In this document: positions 23,590 to 35,199 of the stretch, piece after piece | How the letters are laid out: each line of letters starts with the position of its first letter | Position numbering within the stretch: position 1 is the first letter of the stretch | Origin: Morinoia aosen | Lineage: Eukaryota; Arthropoda; Malacostraca; Amphipoda; Talitridae | DNA: 64,000 nt | Direction of reading: 5' to 3' | Assembly (NCBI GenBank): GCA_030386875.1 | Contig: CM059579.1 | Span: forward strand, 17,704,484 to 17,768,483 | Notes under the pieces: model-generated | The model's input: the letters and a program-made list of their open reading frames with translations, nothing else | Database searches by the model: none | Told to the model about the DNA's origin: nothing | Position numbers and translations under genes: made by a program

Positions 23590-23815
23590 ACCCAGTTTGT
23601 GCATATGATACTACCTAAATTACCATTTCACTCTCATACTACAGCCTGCAAAAATTTCTCACTCTTAGACTAGCACTAGCATTGAAATTATCCACTCTTA
23701 GACTACTCGTATCATCTGCATAAATAATTCACTCTCAGACTATTATCTGGATAAAACATTCACTCTCAGACGATTATCTGCATGCATAAATAATTCCCTC
23801 TCAGAATCTACATTC
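23590..23815. repeat. degenerate tandem repeat with 'cactctcagac' core
   Basis: 'cactcttagac', 'cactctcagac' and 'aataattc' words recur at roughly 35-50 bp for about five units, ending near 23810. Flanking sequence to about 24250 is also poor in G. Confidence 0.6.
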
Positions 23816-23825
23816 GGATTACTTC

Positions 23826-24243
23826 ATGCGTGACTACGATCACCTATTTAACTTTAAAACTACCACGTGCACAATGCAAATTTTATCTATTACTTCTGCT
23901 AACAGAAAGCAAAGTTATCAAATCACGCTCTGGACAACCGTCCAGCCAACATTCATACTTCATGTACCATACACATACACCACTTCAGAATACCCGTACA
24001 CCTTCGCAGACCCTTCACTGCACTTCGCCCGAATTATTCGTGTTGCGACCAAGTGCACTTATCATGTTCACTATTCAAAGCTCTTCTTACACTCCGGGCA
24101 GCATAGGCTGTTCCGAACATTTCTCGTATACCAACTCGTATGCAGTATTCACAGCCCCCAAATCAGTAGGGAAAAATGTGTACCTCCACCACTCAGAGCA
24201 TTCGGATCACCTCTCAGAGCCCTCATATGATTGCCGAAGTTAA
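23826..24243 (+). other. two overlapping open frames in G-poor DNA, coding status doubtful
   Basis: Frames of 134 and 137 residues (23826-24230 and 23830-24243) overlap almost completely in different phases. Both are Thr/Ser/His/Tyr-rich, as expected from C/T/A-rich sequence with few G residues, which lowers TAG and TGA frequency. No domain is recognised. I read them as a compositional effect. Confidence 0.15.
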
Positions 24244-24249
24244 TGAAGG

Positions 24250-27130
24250 ACTGCGCTGATATTCAGACTCACTCAGAAATTCATGCGCTCTCTCGCTCCT
24301 TTCATGAATTTGTCTCGAGTGTTTGGGTGTCTCGCAGATCGACCACCCGAACCAGTAGCTCATGTGCCTCTCTGCGATAAAAGCCTTCCAATTCTGTTCG
24401 ATGTCTAGACTCATTTCTATGTGAGCCTCACAATGGCAGAGCGGCGACTGAGCCTCCAAAACCCTGACATAACTCCAAAGTGCATGGTAAGCCTTGCCTG
24501 TGGCATCCATTTCGAGCATAATGCATACCTCTTTTGGAGTATTATTCAGCCTCTTATACCCCCGATTTGGTGGGATATTGGATGCGAGAGCTCAGATTTG
24601 CGTTCAGAAAAAAATCCCGGGCGCATGCAGCGGGTTTTGCATTTGGTCTGACATCAAAGTCTTGAAATGCCACGAGGTGTTATGAAAATTTGCAGGCTTC
24701 AGCGGCTGGCGAACGGATGTAAGCAGCTCGCTCCAGAATATAAATTGTGTCTTCAGAAACAGGAAATTCTCCGGTGAAAAACAGTTTACACTAGTTTTTC
24801 CAATTTTGTCTGCATGGAAAATTCTCTCTGCGCAAGATATTAACTTTTAATAACGACGCCAAGCCTCGCTGAATTTTGAGCTGCAATCACGGACGCCTCA
24901 TGAAAGCCAAAATTCTCACGATTTTTATTTTCAAGAAATTCTAAACAGAAGCTACGCAAAATTGTCAGTTAAATGAGTATTTAGCGCATTGAGACAGCTC
25001 TGTTTATGACTGAAATATTTGGTGTTTTACACAGAGTATTGAGCTCTCAAAGAGGCTTTCAAACATGAATGTACGACCGCATTTCTATGTCGTGCTTTTG
25101 CAGCGAATGTAGATTGTCTCGTCGTACATGCAGACTAAGCGCGAATGCAAACGCTTCAACAAAGGCCCGACTATTTTAATACCTTCCATTATTCATACAA
25201 TTAATCTCAATTATCCTGCAACGATTTCTGACCAGCAACTCGACAGCTTCTTTACTCATAGGACTTCACAAGTATTTGCATTCGAGGAAAATTGTCACTG
25301 AGACAAGAAAAAGCGTCTTGCTGATCCCTCGAAAATAATTATTTCCAATAAATAATAGCTACCAATTAATCAGTACACACTACAGGAAACGTAACTTAAA
25401 CCCTCATTTTGAACTGTTTTCAATAAAAATTCCAACCTGAAATAATTCTGCATTTGAATAAACAAAATAATTTGAAGGGATTTGAGGGCATGAGTTGCTC
25501 AGCGTCATCAATATATCGTTTTGACGAGATTTTTGCGAGCGTCTCGATAGTCGTTTCCCTCACGCTGATTGGTCATACGAGACCCCCTGAAAGGATACCA
25601 GGGAGCAGCATCAAAAGATCATTTTTCTCGTACGAAGCCCAATCGATTCCTTCATTCCGAGCTCGTTATGGCGTCCTGGGGACCTCCAGTTTTCTTATTG
25701 ATTTCCGGTCCATCTTCTGGCACCCTGGTAGGCTAAGAACTCGGCACGCTATTATCTATTCATTCACCAGCACTTTTTCCTGCCACTTGCGTATTCTAAG
25801 TCGAGCACTAAGAAAACAACTCTTGAATGCTTCACTTACGGCGCACGCTCGCGTTTGCTTTGAACACAAAAAAATTCCAGAAATACGAGAGGGAATTCCG
25901 TCGAAAAAAACGTTGCTGCAGATGTTAAATCTAAAGTCACTGGGGTAGGGCAAAGAAATAGAGAGAATTGCGATAGGTTCCATTAGACAAGTTGAATATT
26001 TTTAGTTCAAATTTGTACTCTCTTCAACCGTTGAGTAATTCTTTACCTGAATTCATTTCATTCCGTCCCTTTTAAACTTCATTTCATTCGATCATATTAA
26101 CGTTTTTAAGTATTAACCCAACGATGGATCGTCGCAAATGGTATTTCATCATGTTGTCTGAGCGCACTGAGAACTAATGGCGGTGATATTTCTTCAACTG
26201 GAACTGTAACGAGTCTCTTGCACTCATGTAGGGTCGGACTGCTAAATAATCGAACATCGCCAAATTCGACTGTAGTTATGGATGTTAACACATCGCGGCT
26301 CTGTTATTACAGAGTATATATGGGCAACGCTTTGAAAACTTTACAAATCAAGTTCAATTATAGATCTTAAAATTGATGATAAAAGTCATAAACATGGACG
26401 TCCTTCGTTAAATAATACGTGTAACGCAGCTCGTGAAATAATACATGAGATTGAGCTTATTCTCAAGTTAAATTACTTTAGGTGAGTCAAGTCCCAAAAT
26501 TATACTCCAAAACCATTAGAACTCAATTCTGTAATTTCATAACGAAGAACTGGCTTACCAATGTCTAACATAGAAGCAAGGAAAGCGAATGCTCTTCAAT
26601 GACAGATATTGATGGAACGGTGCAGCCTCGCGGGATATACAACAGAGCCTTTCTTTTACAAGGATATACAACAAAGATTCTCTTTTACGATGTTGTTTTC
26701 CTTAACGAGGCGTTATCTCTGGTAACTGCTTGCGATGTAACCATGAGCTGCTGATAGCGGTGCTGTGATGTGCGCTGTGAGAGGCAAAGCAGGTCATTGG
26801 AAGAGAAATACGGGATAGCAGAACCAGTGGTAGAAGAAAAATAGGAAGTGTTAGTTATACCCGACGCTGCGCTGCTCTTCATGAGTGTGATAGAAGCTGG
26901 CTCAATAAGCAAGAAAGTGCCCTGATTCTATTGCTCATAGGCCGTTGAATTTCTGCAAGATATGCATTTCAAATTTGTTGGAATTATGGGTCACTCTTTA
27001 AGCATGATTTTAGAAAGTATTATTTACACTGGGGCTGTAAACCACTTAGTCGAGAAAAAGCCACTGCACAGTGTCTCATTTCCCCATGGCTGAAAAAATG
27101 TTCAGATTGACATGTATAGCTACCATGAAA
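24250..27130. other. unassigned stretch
   Basis: Short frames only, except 25454-25948 (entered separately). Frames at 24223-24519 (-) and 26106-26291 (-) have protein-like composition but no family similarity that I recognise. Confidence 0.4.
25454..25948 (+). other. 164-residue open frame of unknown status
   Basis: One of the longest open frames not explained by a tandem array. The start region is 'MNKQNNLKGFEG'. The product is rich in Ser, Ile, Leu, Phe and Arg, with no transmembrane block, no zinc-binding pattern and no transposase motif that I can see. It has no poly-A-signal-linked structure or neighbouring exon candidate. In AT-rich DNA of this length one frame of this size can occur by chance. 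It could also be the antisense shadow of another decayed element, as is the case at 9304-9852. Confidence 0.15.
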
Positions 27131-27145
27131 AAATCACAGTCATGA

Positions 27146-27490
27146 TTGAGACATACCGCTCGTCAGTCAGTGGCGCACCCACGCGGCTTGCATCGCTGGT
27201 CCGGCGCAAAAATGTCCACTCGTCCACAACAGTTGTTTCAGCGCAGACACGGGCTGGAAACGACGCTCAGTTTTAAAGTAGCCGCACGTACGATGACCTC
27301 GACTGCCATCAAAGAAGCGACTTGCTCTCACGCGACCGTTGCTGAGCCGAGCGGGACTTCTGCGCAAACTTGCGCAGATGCGGCGGCGATTTTCAAACGG
27401 GATGTGGACGTGGAAGAATTTATGGAAGAATTTATGCATCTTCCTTCGTGTGTAATATGCACTTCTCTCAAATTAGGATCTTCGAGCTAA
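27146..27490 (+). other. 114-residue open frame in a CpG-richer patch
   Basis: 27160-27440 is richer in GC and CpG than its surroundings, and both strands are open (114 residues +, 90 residues - at 27167-27439). The + product carries an acidic end, 'DVDVEEFMEEFMHL', produced by a 12-bp direct duplication (gaagaatttatg). No domain is recognised; it could be an exon or an unmethylated regulatory patch. Confidence 0.15.
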
Positions 27491-27839
27491 GAAGGAATAT
27501 ATCGAGGTACAATCTTGTTCTTGCATGAGCCAATTTTTTAACATTATTAGTTTTGAAAACACTAGTGTGACAATTGATGTATGTAACCCAAGGTCTTTAG
27601 CAAGTAAAAATATCATTAGATCACAAGCCCTATGCAATTGATTAAAAACCAGCAACCTAGGCTTAGAGATCTGATTGAAATTGTGAATCATTTGGTTTTA
27701 TGTTGAAAAGATTTTCGGGTGCGAACCCACATTTTTTTTCCCCGTAAAAAATATTGCGACCAAATTTCTTCTTGAGATATGAATTTTCCAGCTCGTAAAC
27801 TGCTAGAGCTCAAGTCTAGGGTGACTCGTAACTTCCTTA

Positions 27840-28125
27840 CGAGACTCAGCTGAACGAAATATTAAAACTGAAGTTAGAAGTTTTGGAACCGATGTTGTAA
27901 ATATTGGAACCAATGTTGGAAGTATTGGAACCGAACTTTCAAAGTATTGGAACCGAAGTTCAAAAACACTGGAACCAAAGTTTAAAGTATTAGAAGAAAA
28001 TTTAAAAGTATTGGAAATGAACTTCGAAGTATAAGAATCGAAGTTGGAAGTCTTGGAATCGAAACTGGGAGTATTCAAAGTGAATATTTGAAGCGAAGGT
28101 TGAAGTACAGAAAGTGATGAAGAAG
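27840..28125. repeat. degenerate tandem repeat of about 24 bp
   Basis: Variants of 'attggaaccgaagtt' with 'aagta' spacers recur about eleven times with strong divergence. The array produces the Ser/Asn/Phe-rich open frame on the - strand at 27803-28078, which I do not treat as a gene. Confidence 0.75.
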
Positions 28126-28624
28126 TTTTTTGAAAGTGACCTTCAAAACATAAGTAGCGAAGTGACCAGAAATTTTCAATTCAAGCGCCTTAAAAGCGAA
28201 TAAGTTGAGCACACCACAACACACCGAGTGGGCCATCTGCAGTCACGAACGGACTACTAAAACACTGCTCGACATGCAGGAGACTCCATTTCTGTCTACC
28301 GGTATTAGAACTTCCTCAAAGGACAGCCATCATTCCAACATTCGTCATTTAATTTCACTGCAATGCAAGAGTAACTTATTTGCTGCAATTTCTATACAAG
28401 TGCTGATGTTACACAAAGCTCAGTTTTGGGCGTATGGCGAAGATTATGGAATCTCGGACCGTGAGTACACGCTCAACTACGCTTACCTGTTTTCAAAATT
28501 TATGAACTTTTAGCGAGCTTCTGGCATTAATTTATCCCGTGCAGGTGCACATTAGCTGGAAGGAGATGCTCGGCTGACTGCCTGCCAGCGACGTCTCGAA
28601 AATTATTGCGCGTACGGGGAAACG

Positions 28625-28837
28625 GAGCTGGGTGCTGGTGTAGCGTGAGGTCTACCGCACTATAGCATGAGATTTACCTCTAGCTAGTACTATAGCGTTA
28701 GATTAGGTTAGGTTACTAATGGATATTGCTGAATTCCTTTCATTTAATTTATTGATAAACACTTCATTTGTACATCTCAAACTGCTTGTGTAGGCGATAT
28801 ATGGCGGTAGACCTCACGCCATAGTAGCACCCAGAGC
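28625..28837. mobile_element. 205-bp MITE with about 30-bp terminal inverted repeats
   Basis: Left end 28629-28658 runs from TGGGTGCTGG to GAGGTCTACCGC. The right end 28804-28833 is its complement with about four mismatches (starts gcggtagacctcac, ends tagcaccca). GAGC flanks both sides (28625-28628 and 28834-28837), consistent with a 4-bp target duplication. Inside the left end, diverged 'tatagcRtgagRtttacc' copies form subterminal repeats. There is no coding capacity, so it would depend on an autonomous relative. The superfamily cannot be fixed. Confidence 0.82.
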
Positions 28838-28839
28838 GG

Positions 28840-31710
28840 TTCCTAAGCTTCCGCACGAAAGAGGAAAGATGGATAAACGCTGCTAGACATGGTGAAGGGT
28901 CCCTGTTTTTTATCCTTTTCGAGCAAAGACAACCCATCCAATCTTGCTGTTATGTGTCATTTTTTTGTGCCAGGTCAAGGCAGCTCACTCCTTGCTCCAT
29001 TCACAGGCGACACGTAAACAATGACCGAGGTTTTCCTCAGGATGGGCCACATTCTTACTGATTGTAGCGAACCGTGCAACCAAGCAACTCTCTTTCACTG
29101 AAATTATGCCGAAATCGTAACTCGTGGCGACCATAGTTCCATATCGATAGGAATACGTGAATAATTATAATTTTTCCTTGAAGCGTACGAGTTCTTATTA
29201 CTGAAATTAGACTACACTGAATTTTAACTGATGACCGCGTTTCTAATTAGCGCGCTTAATGGTAGGAATTGAGCTGAACTTCATTTTTGAACTGGAGTTA
29301 AACTTGTTTCAATTTAATTTTAATTTTCAGCATTTTAATGAACAAAAGAATAATTGAAACGTACCTTTTCTTGGTATTTTTGTGAAGTACATGTCAAAAT
29401 TCAGCTTGTTACCACTAGTAGATCACTCGCACTACTTGAATCTTTCCCACCACTGGTGGGTCACCAAGCAGTCAACGCGTTAGAATGAATATGGCTAGCT
29501 TCGACGGTAAATTCACTCGTCCCAAACTTCAAACAGTGTTTGATTCAAACCAAGTTTGATTATGTTCGTACAAGTTTCGTTGCGTTTTAGTAGTTTCTCA
29601 CTCGCGCACGTTTCCATTTTGTTTTATCTCATCTTATCAACTGCAATCGTCGAATACATTATTTCTAACTGATTTCTAGGCAGTTTTTTCGTAAATATTG
29701 TCTTGAAGATCATATGCGAATGAGGAAGAACACTCCCCACTCACGCCTAGTCCCCGAAATAGGACACAGAGATTTTCTCCAGTGCTCAATTTCTTACTAT
29801 TGCGTGTAAAATGTCTCTATCTTATAGCTTATCTAAACATTACATATCTCCTGGAATGGTCTCAGTCTTTGTCCATCTATTTAAAGTAACGACAGCAGAG
29901 AAAATATTTCATATTTTGGTTGTCCCTCTTGCAGTTTTCTCCCTCAGGCAACGTTTTCAATCCCTGACCACCTCACTGCTTTACTCAGAATTTTCTGCTG
30001 TATCACTTCATAAACTTAGGCGATAAGCAACGAAATTTCCTGTATACAGTCGATAAACGCTGTCAAACGGCAGAAATCAGAGACAACAACTTTCGAATGT
30101 AGCCCACGGCAGTGATGGAACAGACAACCAAGTGCTCTAAATGACGTTAGCTTCTCATGACAAGCCGTTATGATCGCTTTAAATCGTTATGAATCCGATG
30201 AAAAATCTGGCCAGCCGTAATTCAAAACAAATATTCGGTAATATTAGAAGGATAAATTGATTTTAACAGCAGCAGGAACTTGTCAACATTCATTATGGTC
30301 AGTGTGAACATTGCCGTCTGAAGAGCAGTCATCGCTTAGACTCCCGTCAATTGATTTATTTTGAGGATCTAGCCTTAGATGTTGCTTAGAATTGTTCATG
30401 TATTTTTTTCTGTATTCGATAAATAATTGCATTATCTTTCCCTTTTCATGATAATTTTTCGACAGTCATTGAAAATTTCCATCAGTAACCTCGGGGTTTT
30501 TCAATTGCAACTTAACAACTTTGTGACATATGTTTTTTCAATTTCTCATTCAGTCCTTACAATTTTCCTAGATTTTAGTGCCCCCTTTTTTCATTGAACA
30601 TTTTTTGGAGTAAATGTAAGTTTCTGCGACTGTGAACCATAATATTTCTCATAAATTATCAGAAATGTGCAAAAGAATCTGGAAGAATTAGGCAAGAGGC
30701 CAGGCCTAATGATAATTTTTGAGGACATCTTCCATCGGTATTTCATGATGGTATTGTATTTTACAAAGTTCTGCATGAATTTTGTTGAGACGTATTATCC
30801 TAATGGTTGTAAAAGGCTTAAATGAAGTGAATGAAAAACAGGGTGAACCTCGGGCTGTACCTGACTCTCGGTTGAATAGAGAAACAACAAAATTTAAATG
30901 TTCGAGTTAACAGTGGTAGAACGACGTAGAACAACGTAACAGTTAACAACAGTAGAACAACGCAGTATGTATGGGTTTCCCTACTAACAGGACTGGCATG
31001 TTTTGAGGAAGTGATGCAAAAATTTGAATTCTTTCACCCACCATTTTTGTGCACTCTATCTCTGAATTTTACCATCCCCCCAGCAAAGAAATGAGGTTTT
31101 TTGGGACATTCTAATATCCATCCCCATTCTTTTCATCTGTATTTCTTATTATATCACCTACTAGTCTAACTTGCTGTAAATAACCCTCTAAATTAAGAAA
31201 AACTTCATCATGAACTTTGAAACAAATGCATGCAGTTTTTTAACTGGTGTTATATTCGGTGGACGTATTGTAAGATAAGAAAATGTCAATTTTTTGTAAC
31301 ATTTGTGAGCGATTGTCAAGATAACCTCAAATGACTCGTTAGCTAACCTGCCTGAGATTCAGATTTAGTCACCATGACAGTGACAAATGTGCTGTCTTAC
31401 TTAACACGTGTGGAGAATCTAAAATACACTATGTACATGCATAATTTCGAAGTTCAATCCACGAAGATCTCATTTGGACAATTGATGGAAGTTCCTTCAA
31501 AGTTCCTTTGGACAGTTCTTTCAAATTTTTCATCGTTTGGGCCTCTTCGCCTCACAGGGACCGAGATGAAGCTGACTCCCCTCCGTATTATAATTGGGCC
31601 ATCGCTGCTGCCGGAAACGTTGCACTAACCGGAGCACTCGTACTCGTCTCCCTAGAACGGGAGATGAGGGCGGAATGTCGAGAGGACTTCAAGCGTGATA
31701 TGGCAATTGA
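28840..31710. other. unassigned stretch
   Basis: AT-rich, no recognisable gene. A short near-palindrome lies at about 29449-29463 (cccaccactggtggg), and a small 'gtagaacaacg' echo at 30905-30965. Open frames are 61-84 residues. Confidence 0.4.
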
Positions 31711-31715
31711 AGTGA

Positions 31716-32035
31716 GTGGAAGTACTGAGAGGGTGATAGACGAGTGAAGTTAGAGGAAGGGCAGAATCCTGAGAGAGGGATGAAGGAGCGAAATGAGCGG
31801 AAGAATATCTTTGGATTGAGAGGAGTATGGGTTAGTGAAGTTGAGGGATGAAGGTAGTTACTGAGAGGGTGATGGGCGAGTGAAGCGGGCGGAAGAAGAG
31901 CAGCTCACACTGAGGGGAGGATGAGCGAGTGCAGTGGGTGAAATGGCATTGCACTGCGAACGCGATGAGACGAGTGAAGTTGTCGGAAGGCCAGCGTACT
32001 GAGAGAGTGATGGGACACTGAAACGCGTGACACGC
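31716..32035. repeat. degenerate purine-rich tandem repeat of about 46 bp
   Basis: Seven diverged units begin with 'actgagaggRtgatg' followed by 'gagtgaagYgggcggaag' variants, near 31722, 31770, 31818, 31861, 31910, 31954 and 31999. G/A-rich on the + strand. Confidence 0.75.
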
Positions 32036-32049
32036 CGAAAAATTGGAAG

Positions 32050-34060
32050 CATCACGATGATGTAAATTGACTGCTTGGGGAGTGAGAGGATTATGAGGGA
32101 CTACAGTGCTTTGCTAAGGCTTATATGGGCCAAATGAAATGTGGAGGCGATGATAAGATGAGTGGATTACAAGATCCATCACGTAACAATTAGAAATTGA
32201 AACAAACACATACAGGAGGAGAAATTGAAAACTAGAGCAAATAGAGGCAGTCGTAGGAAGCAAGTAGAGACGATAGACGGCATGACTGCTGTAGAAATGG
32301 ACGTTACACTAGTGATTATAAGGTGAGGTTTGGTAAAAAAAGTATGCAAGTAGGTCGAGGTAGGTCATGTTAGCTGACGAAATGCTGGAAATATATTTCC
32401 GTCATCTACCTCGTAATGTGAATTTGGGTATTAGGATACAGTGACCAACTTTCAAAACAAAAAGGTCGGTAGATATTCTTTGCTGCAAAGAGTTCAATTA
32501 TAAGCAACCGCGAGTTGATGCTTATTCCTGTTAGGTATCCTTGGTAGATATAGACTGGATTCGACGGCGGGATTTTTTTCGTTAACTATGAAAATATCGA
32601 GTACAACGGACACCTGATCTATTTTATATGTGTAAAGAAAAATCCTGAAGTTTACTTGTAGAGTAGATCAACACAAACGAAGGAAAGAAAATTGATGAAT
32701 GACGTAATTCATAAAGTGACTCACTTTCTTCCTCGTTTGAGTGCGATGACAATAGGGTCTTGCGTCAGTAGAAAGACACTCTTAGTATCTTTTTCAATAT
32801 TTTTCTATTAAATGAGGTTCATTAGATATCGTCACTCCTAATTTTTTGAAACAAGCATCTTTAATTTTGAATTTACTTATACTGTCAATGGTGTTTCTCG
32901 CTAATAAATATGTTTAATTTGTTTAGACCTTGAGCTGTAGTGACATTAAGGTGAACTTATAAATGTATAAACAAATCCACCGCAAATTTTCCTGCGGTTG
33001 CCGACCACTGCACGTCCAGATACGTGTCACCAAAGTACTATTTGAAGACAAACGTATCATAAATTCTGAAAATACCAGGAACAAATGAATGTTTTGCGCT
33101 ATCAGCCCATTATGCTTAAAGATCTCTTTTTCCCTGCAAGTCTATTGCAAGTTCTTCTTTAAGGTTATAATGCAGAAAAACTCGGACTAGTAAGCAGGGA
33201 GCTCATGTTTAAGAAAGCGCTCACCGCACTCTGAGTCTGATGAAACTTCACTCGCTTCGGAAGAAACTCGTACCCCCGGAGACACGCTAGCTTAAAAACA
33301 TCGCTTCGACGCAGATCCTGAAAAAGTGGACTTGAGAGTCGTTCAGTTTGAGAAAATTTATTCCGATAGCAAAATAAGAGAGTCCGTGAACCAAAGAATC
33401 TCAAGAAATCTGTCCCATGTGTTCATACTCAAAGGGCTGTCGCAGAAAAGTTGCGATAGCCATCCATCAATCCATAGGATTTTTAGACAAATCTTACTCT
33501 AATATAGTGTAGTGGCCGGGGACAGCGAAGGAAAAACGCACGCGAATTGTATAGCGTCGAAGTTCATGCAGAAAAGTTGGATTCTTCCAAGCGTCTAGAT
33601 ACACACTCACTAATAAATGAAGGAGATTCAATACGTTTGATACTTTTCTCTGCATGCATGTAGTATTATATGAACACTGGTTTGTTCGGAGCTACGAGCA
33701 ACTCGCCGGTAGTCACTTCGACCAATAAAATTTTCGCTACAAAGCTTCATGTGATGTTTTTTCAGCAATACTTTCCATGATCACAAAATCTCCCACTGAA
33801 TAGAATACTTTTATGACATACTTGAAAGCACTAGCGATGTTATCGAGTAGGAAAATTCTTCATTGCAGGTTAGATTATAATAAAGCATCAAAAATAGGAG
33901 TTATATCAGTTCTTTATCGAAACCTGGCTTGTAAATCTTATTTATATTTAATTAAAAACCATGTTGAAAAATATCATATTATATGAATAAAGTTAAAAGT
34001 CATATTTATTACAATTGGTATACAGCGTACTGTTTTTGAATTATACGTTCATTGGTAGGG
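32050..34060. other. unassigned stretch
   Basis: No recognisable gene. A 79-residue frame at 33165-33404 (-) has protein-like composition but no known domain. Confidence 0.4.
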
Positions 34061-34062
34061 AG

Positions 34063-35192
34063 AAGGCCAGCTGCAACTTATGTGAAGCTTACGTATCTGA
34101 AGGCCAGCTGCAACTTATGTGAAGCTTACGTATCTGAAGGCAAGCTGCAACTTATGTGAAGCTTACGTATCTGAAGGCCAGCTGCAACTTATGTGAAGCT
34201 TACGTATCTGAAGGCAAGCTGCAACTTATGTGAAGCTTACGTATCTGAAGGTAAGCTGCAACTTATGTAAAGCTAACGTATCTGAAGGTAAGCTGCAACT
34301 TATGTGAAGCTTACGTATCTGAAGGCAAGCTGCAACTTATATGAAGCTTACGTATCTGAAGGCAAGCTGCAACTTATGTGGAGGTGACGTATCTGAAGGC
34401 CAGCTGCAACTTATGGAAAGCTTACGCATCTGAAGGCAAGCTGCAACTTATGTGAAGCTTACGTATCTGAAGGCAAGCTGCAACTTATATGAAGCTTACG
34501 TATCTTAAGGCAAGCTGCAACTTATGTGAAGCTTACGTATCTGAAGGCCAGCTGCAACTTATGTGAAGCTTACGTATCTGAAGGCAAGCTGCAACTTATA
34601 TGAAGCTTACGTATCTGAAGGCAAGCTGCAACTTATGTGAAGCTTACGTATCTGAAGGCCAGCTGCAACTTATGTGAAGCTTACGTATCTGAAGGCAAGC
34701 TGCAACTTATATGAAGCTTACGTATCTGAAGGCAAGCTGCAACTTATGTGAAGCTTACGTATCTGAAGGCCAGCTGCAACTTATGTGAAGCTTACGTATC
34801 TGAAGGCAAGCTGCAACTTATATGAAGCTTACGTATCTGAAGGCAAGCTGCAACTTATGTGGAGGTGACGTATCTGAAGGCCAGCTGCAACTTATGGAAA
34901 GCTTACGTATCTGAAGGCAAGCTGCAACTTATGTGAAGCTTACGTATCTGAAGGCAAGCTGCAACTTATGGAAAGCTTACGTATCTGATGGCAAGCTGCA
35001 ACTCATGTGAAGCTTACGTATCTGAAGGCAAGCTGCAACTTACGGAAAGCTTACGTATCTGAAGGCAAGCTGCAACTTATGTGAAACTTACGTATCTGAA
35101 GGCAAGCTGCAACTTATATGAAGCTTACGTATCTGAAGGCAAGCTGCAACTTATATGAAGCTTACGTATCTGAAGGCAAGCTGCAACTTGTG
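34063..35192. repeat. 37-bp tandem array, about 30 units, with higher-order structure
   Basis: Unit of 37 bp containing 'ggcMagctgcaactta' then 'gtgaagcttacgtatctgaa'. Two main variants (ggCcag and ggCaag) alternate. A three-unit pattern recurs at 111-bp spacing (ggccag starts near 34538, 34649, 34760). A rare unit variant with 'gaggtgacg' occurs at 34381 and 34862, exactly 481 bp (13 units) apart, with matching neighbours. Each ggCcag unit holds a CAGCTG E-box palindrome. Units keep their HindIII-type AAGCTT and TACGTA palindromes. No open frame is maintained, and 37 is not a multiple of 3. Confidence 0.97.
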
Positions 35193-35199
35193 TGCCAAA

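Noticed and set aside
34063-35192. CRISPR array
   Set aside because: Units are contiguous 37-bp copies without unique spacers, in eukaryotic DNA; this is a minisatellite.
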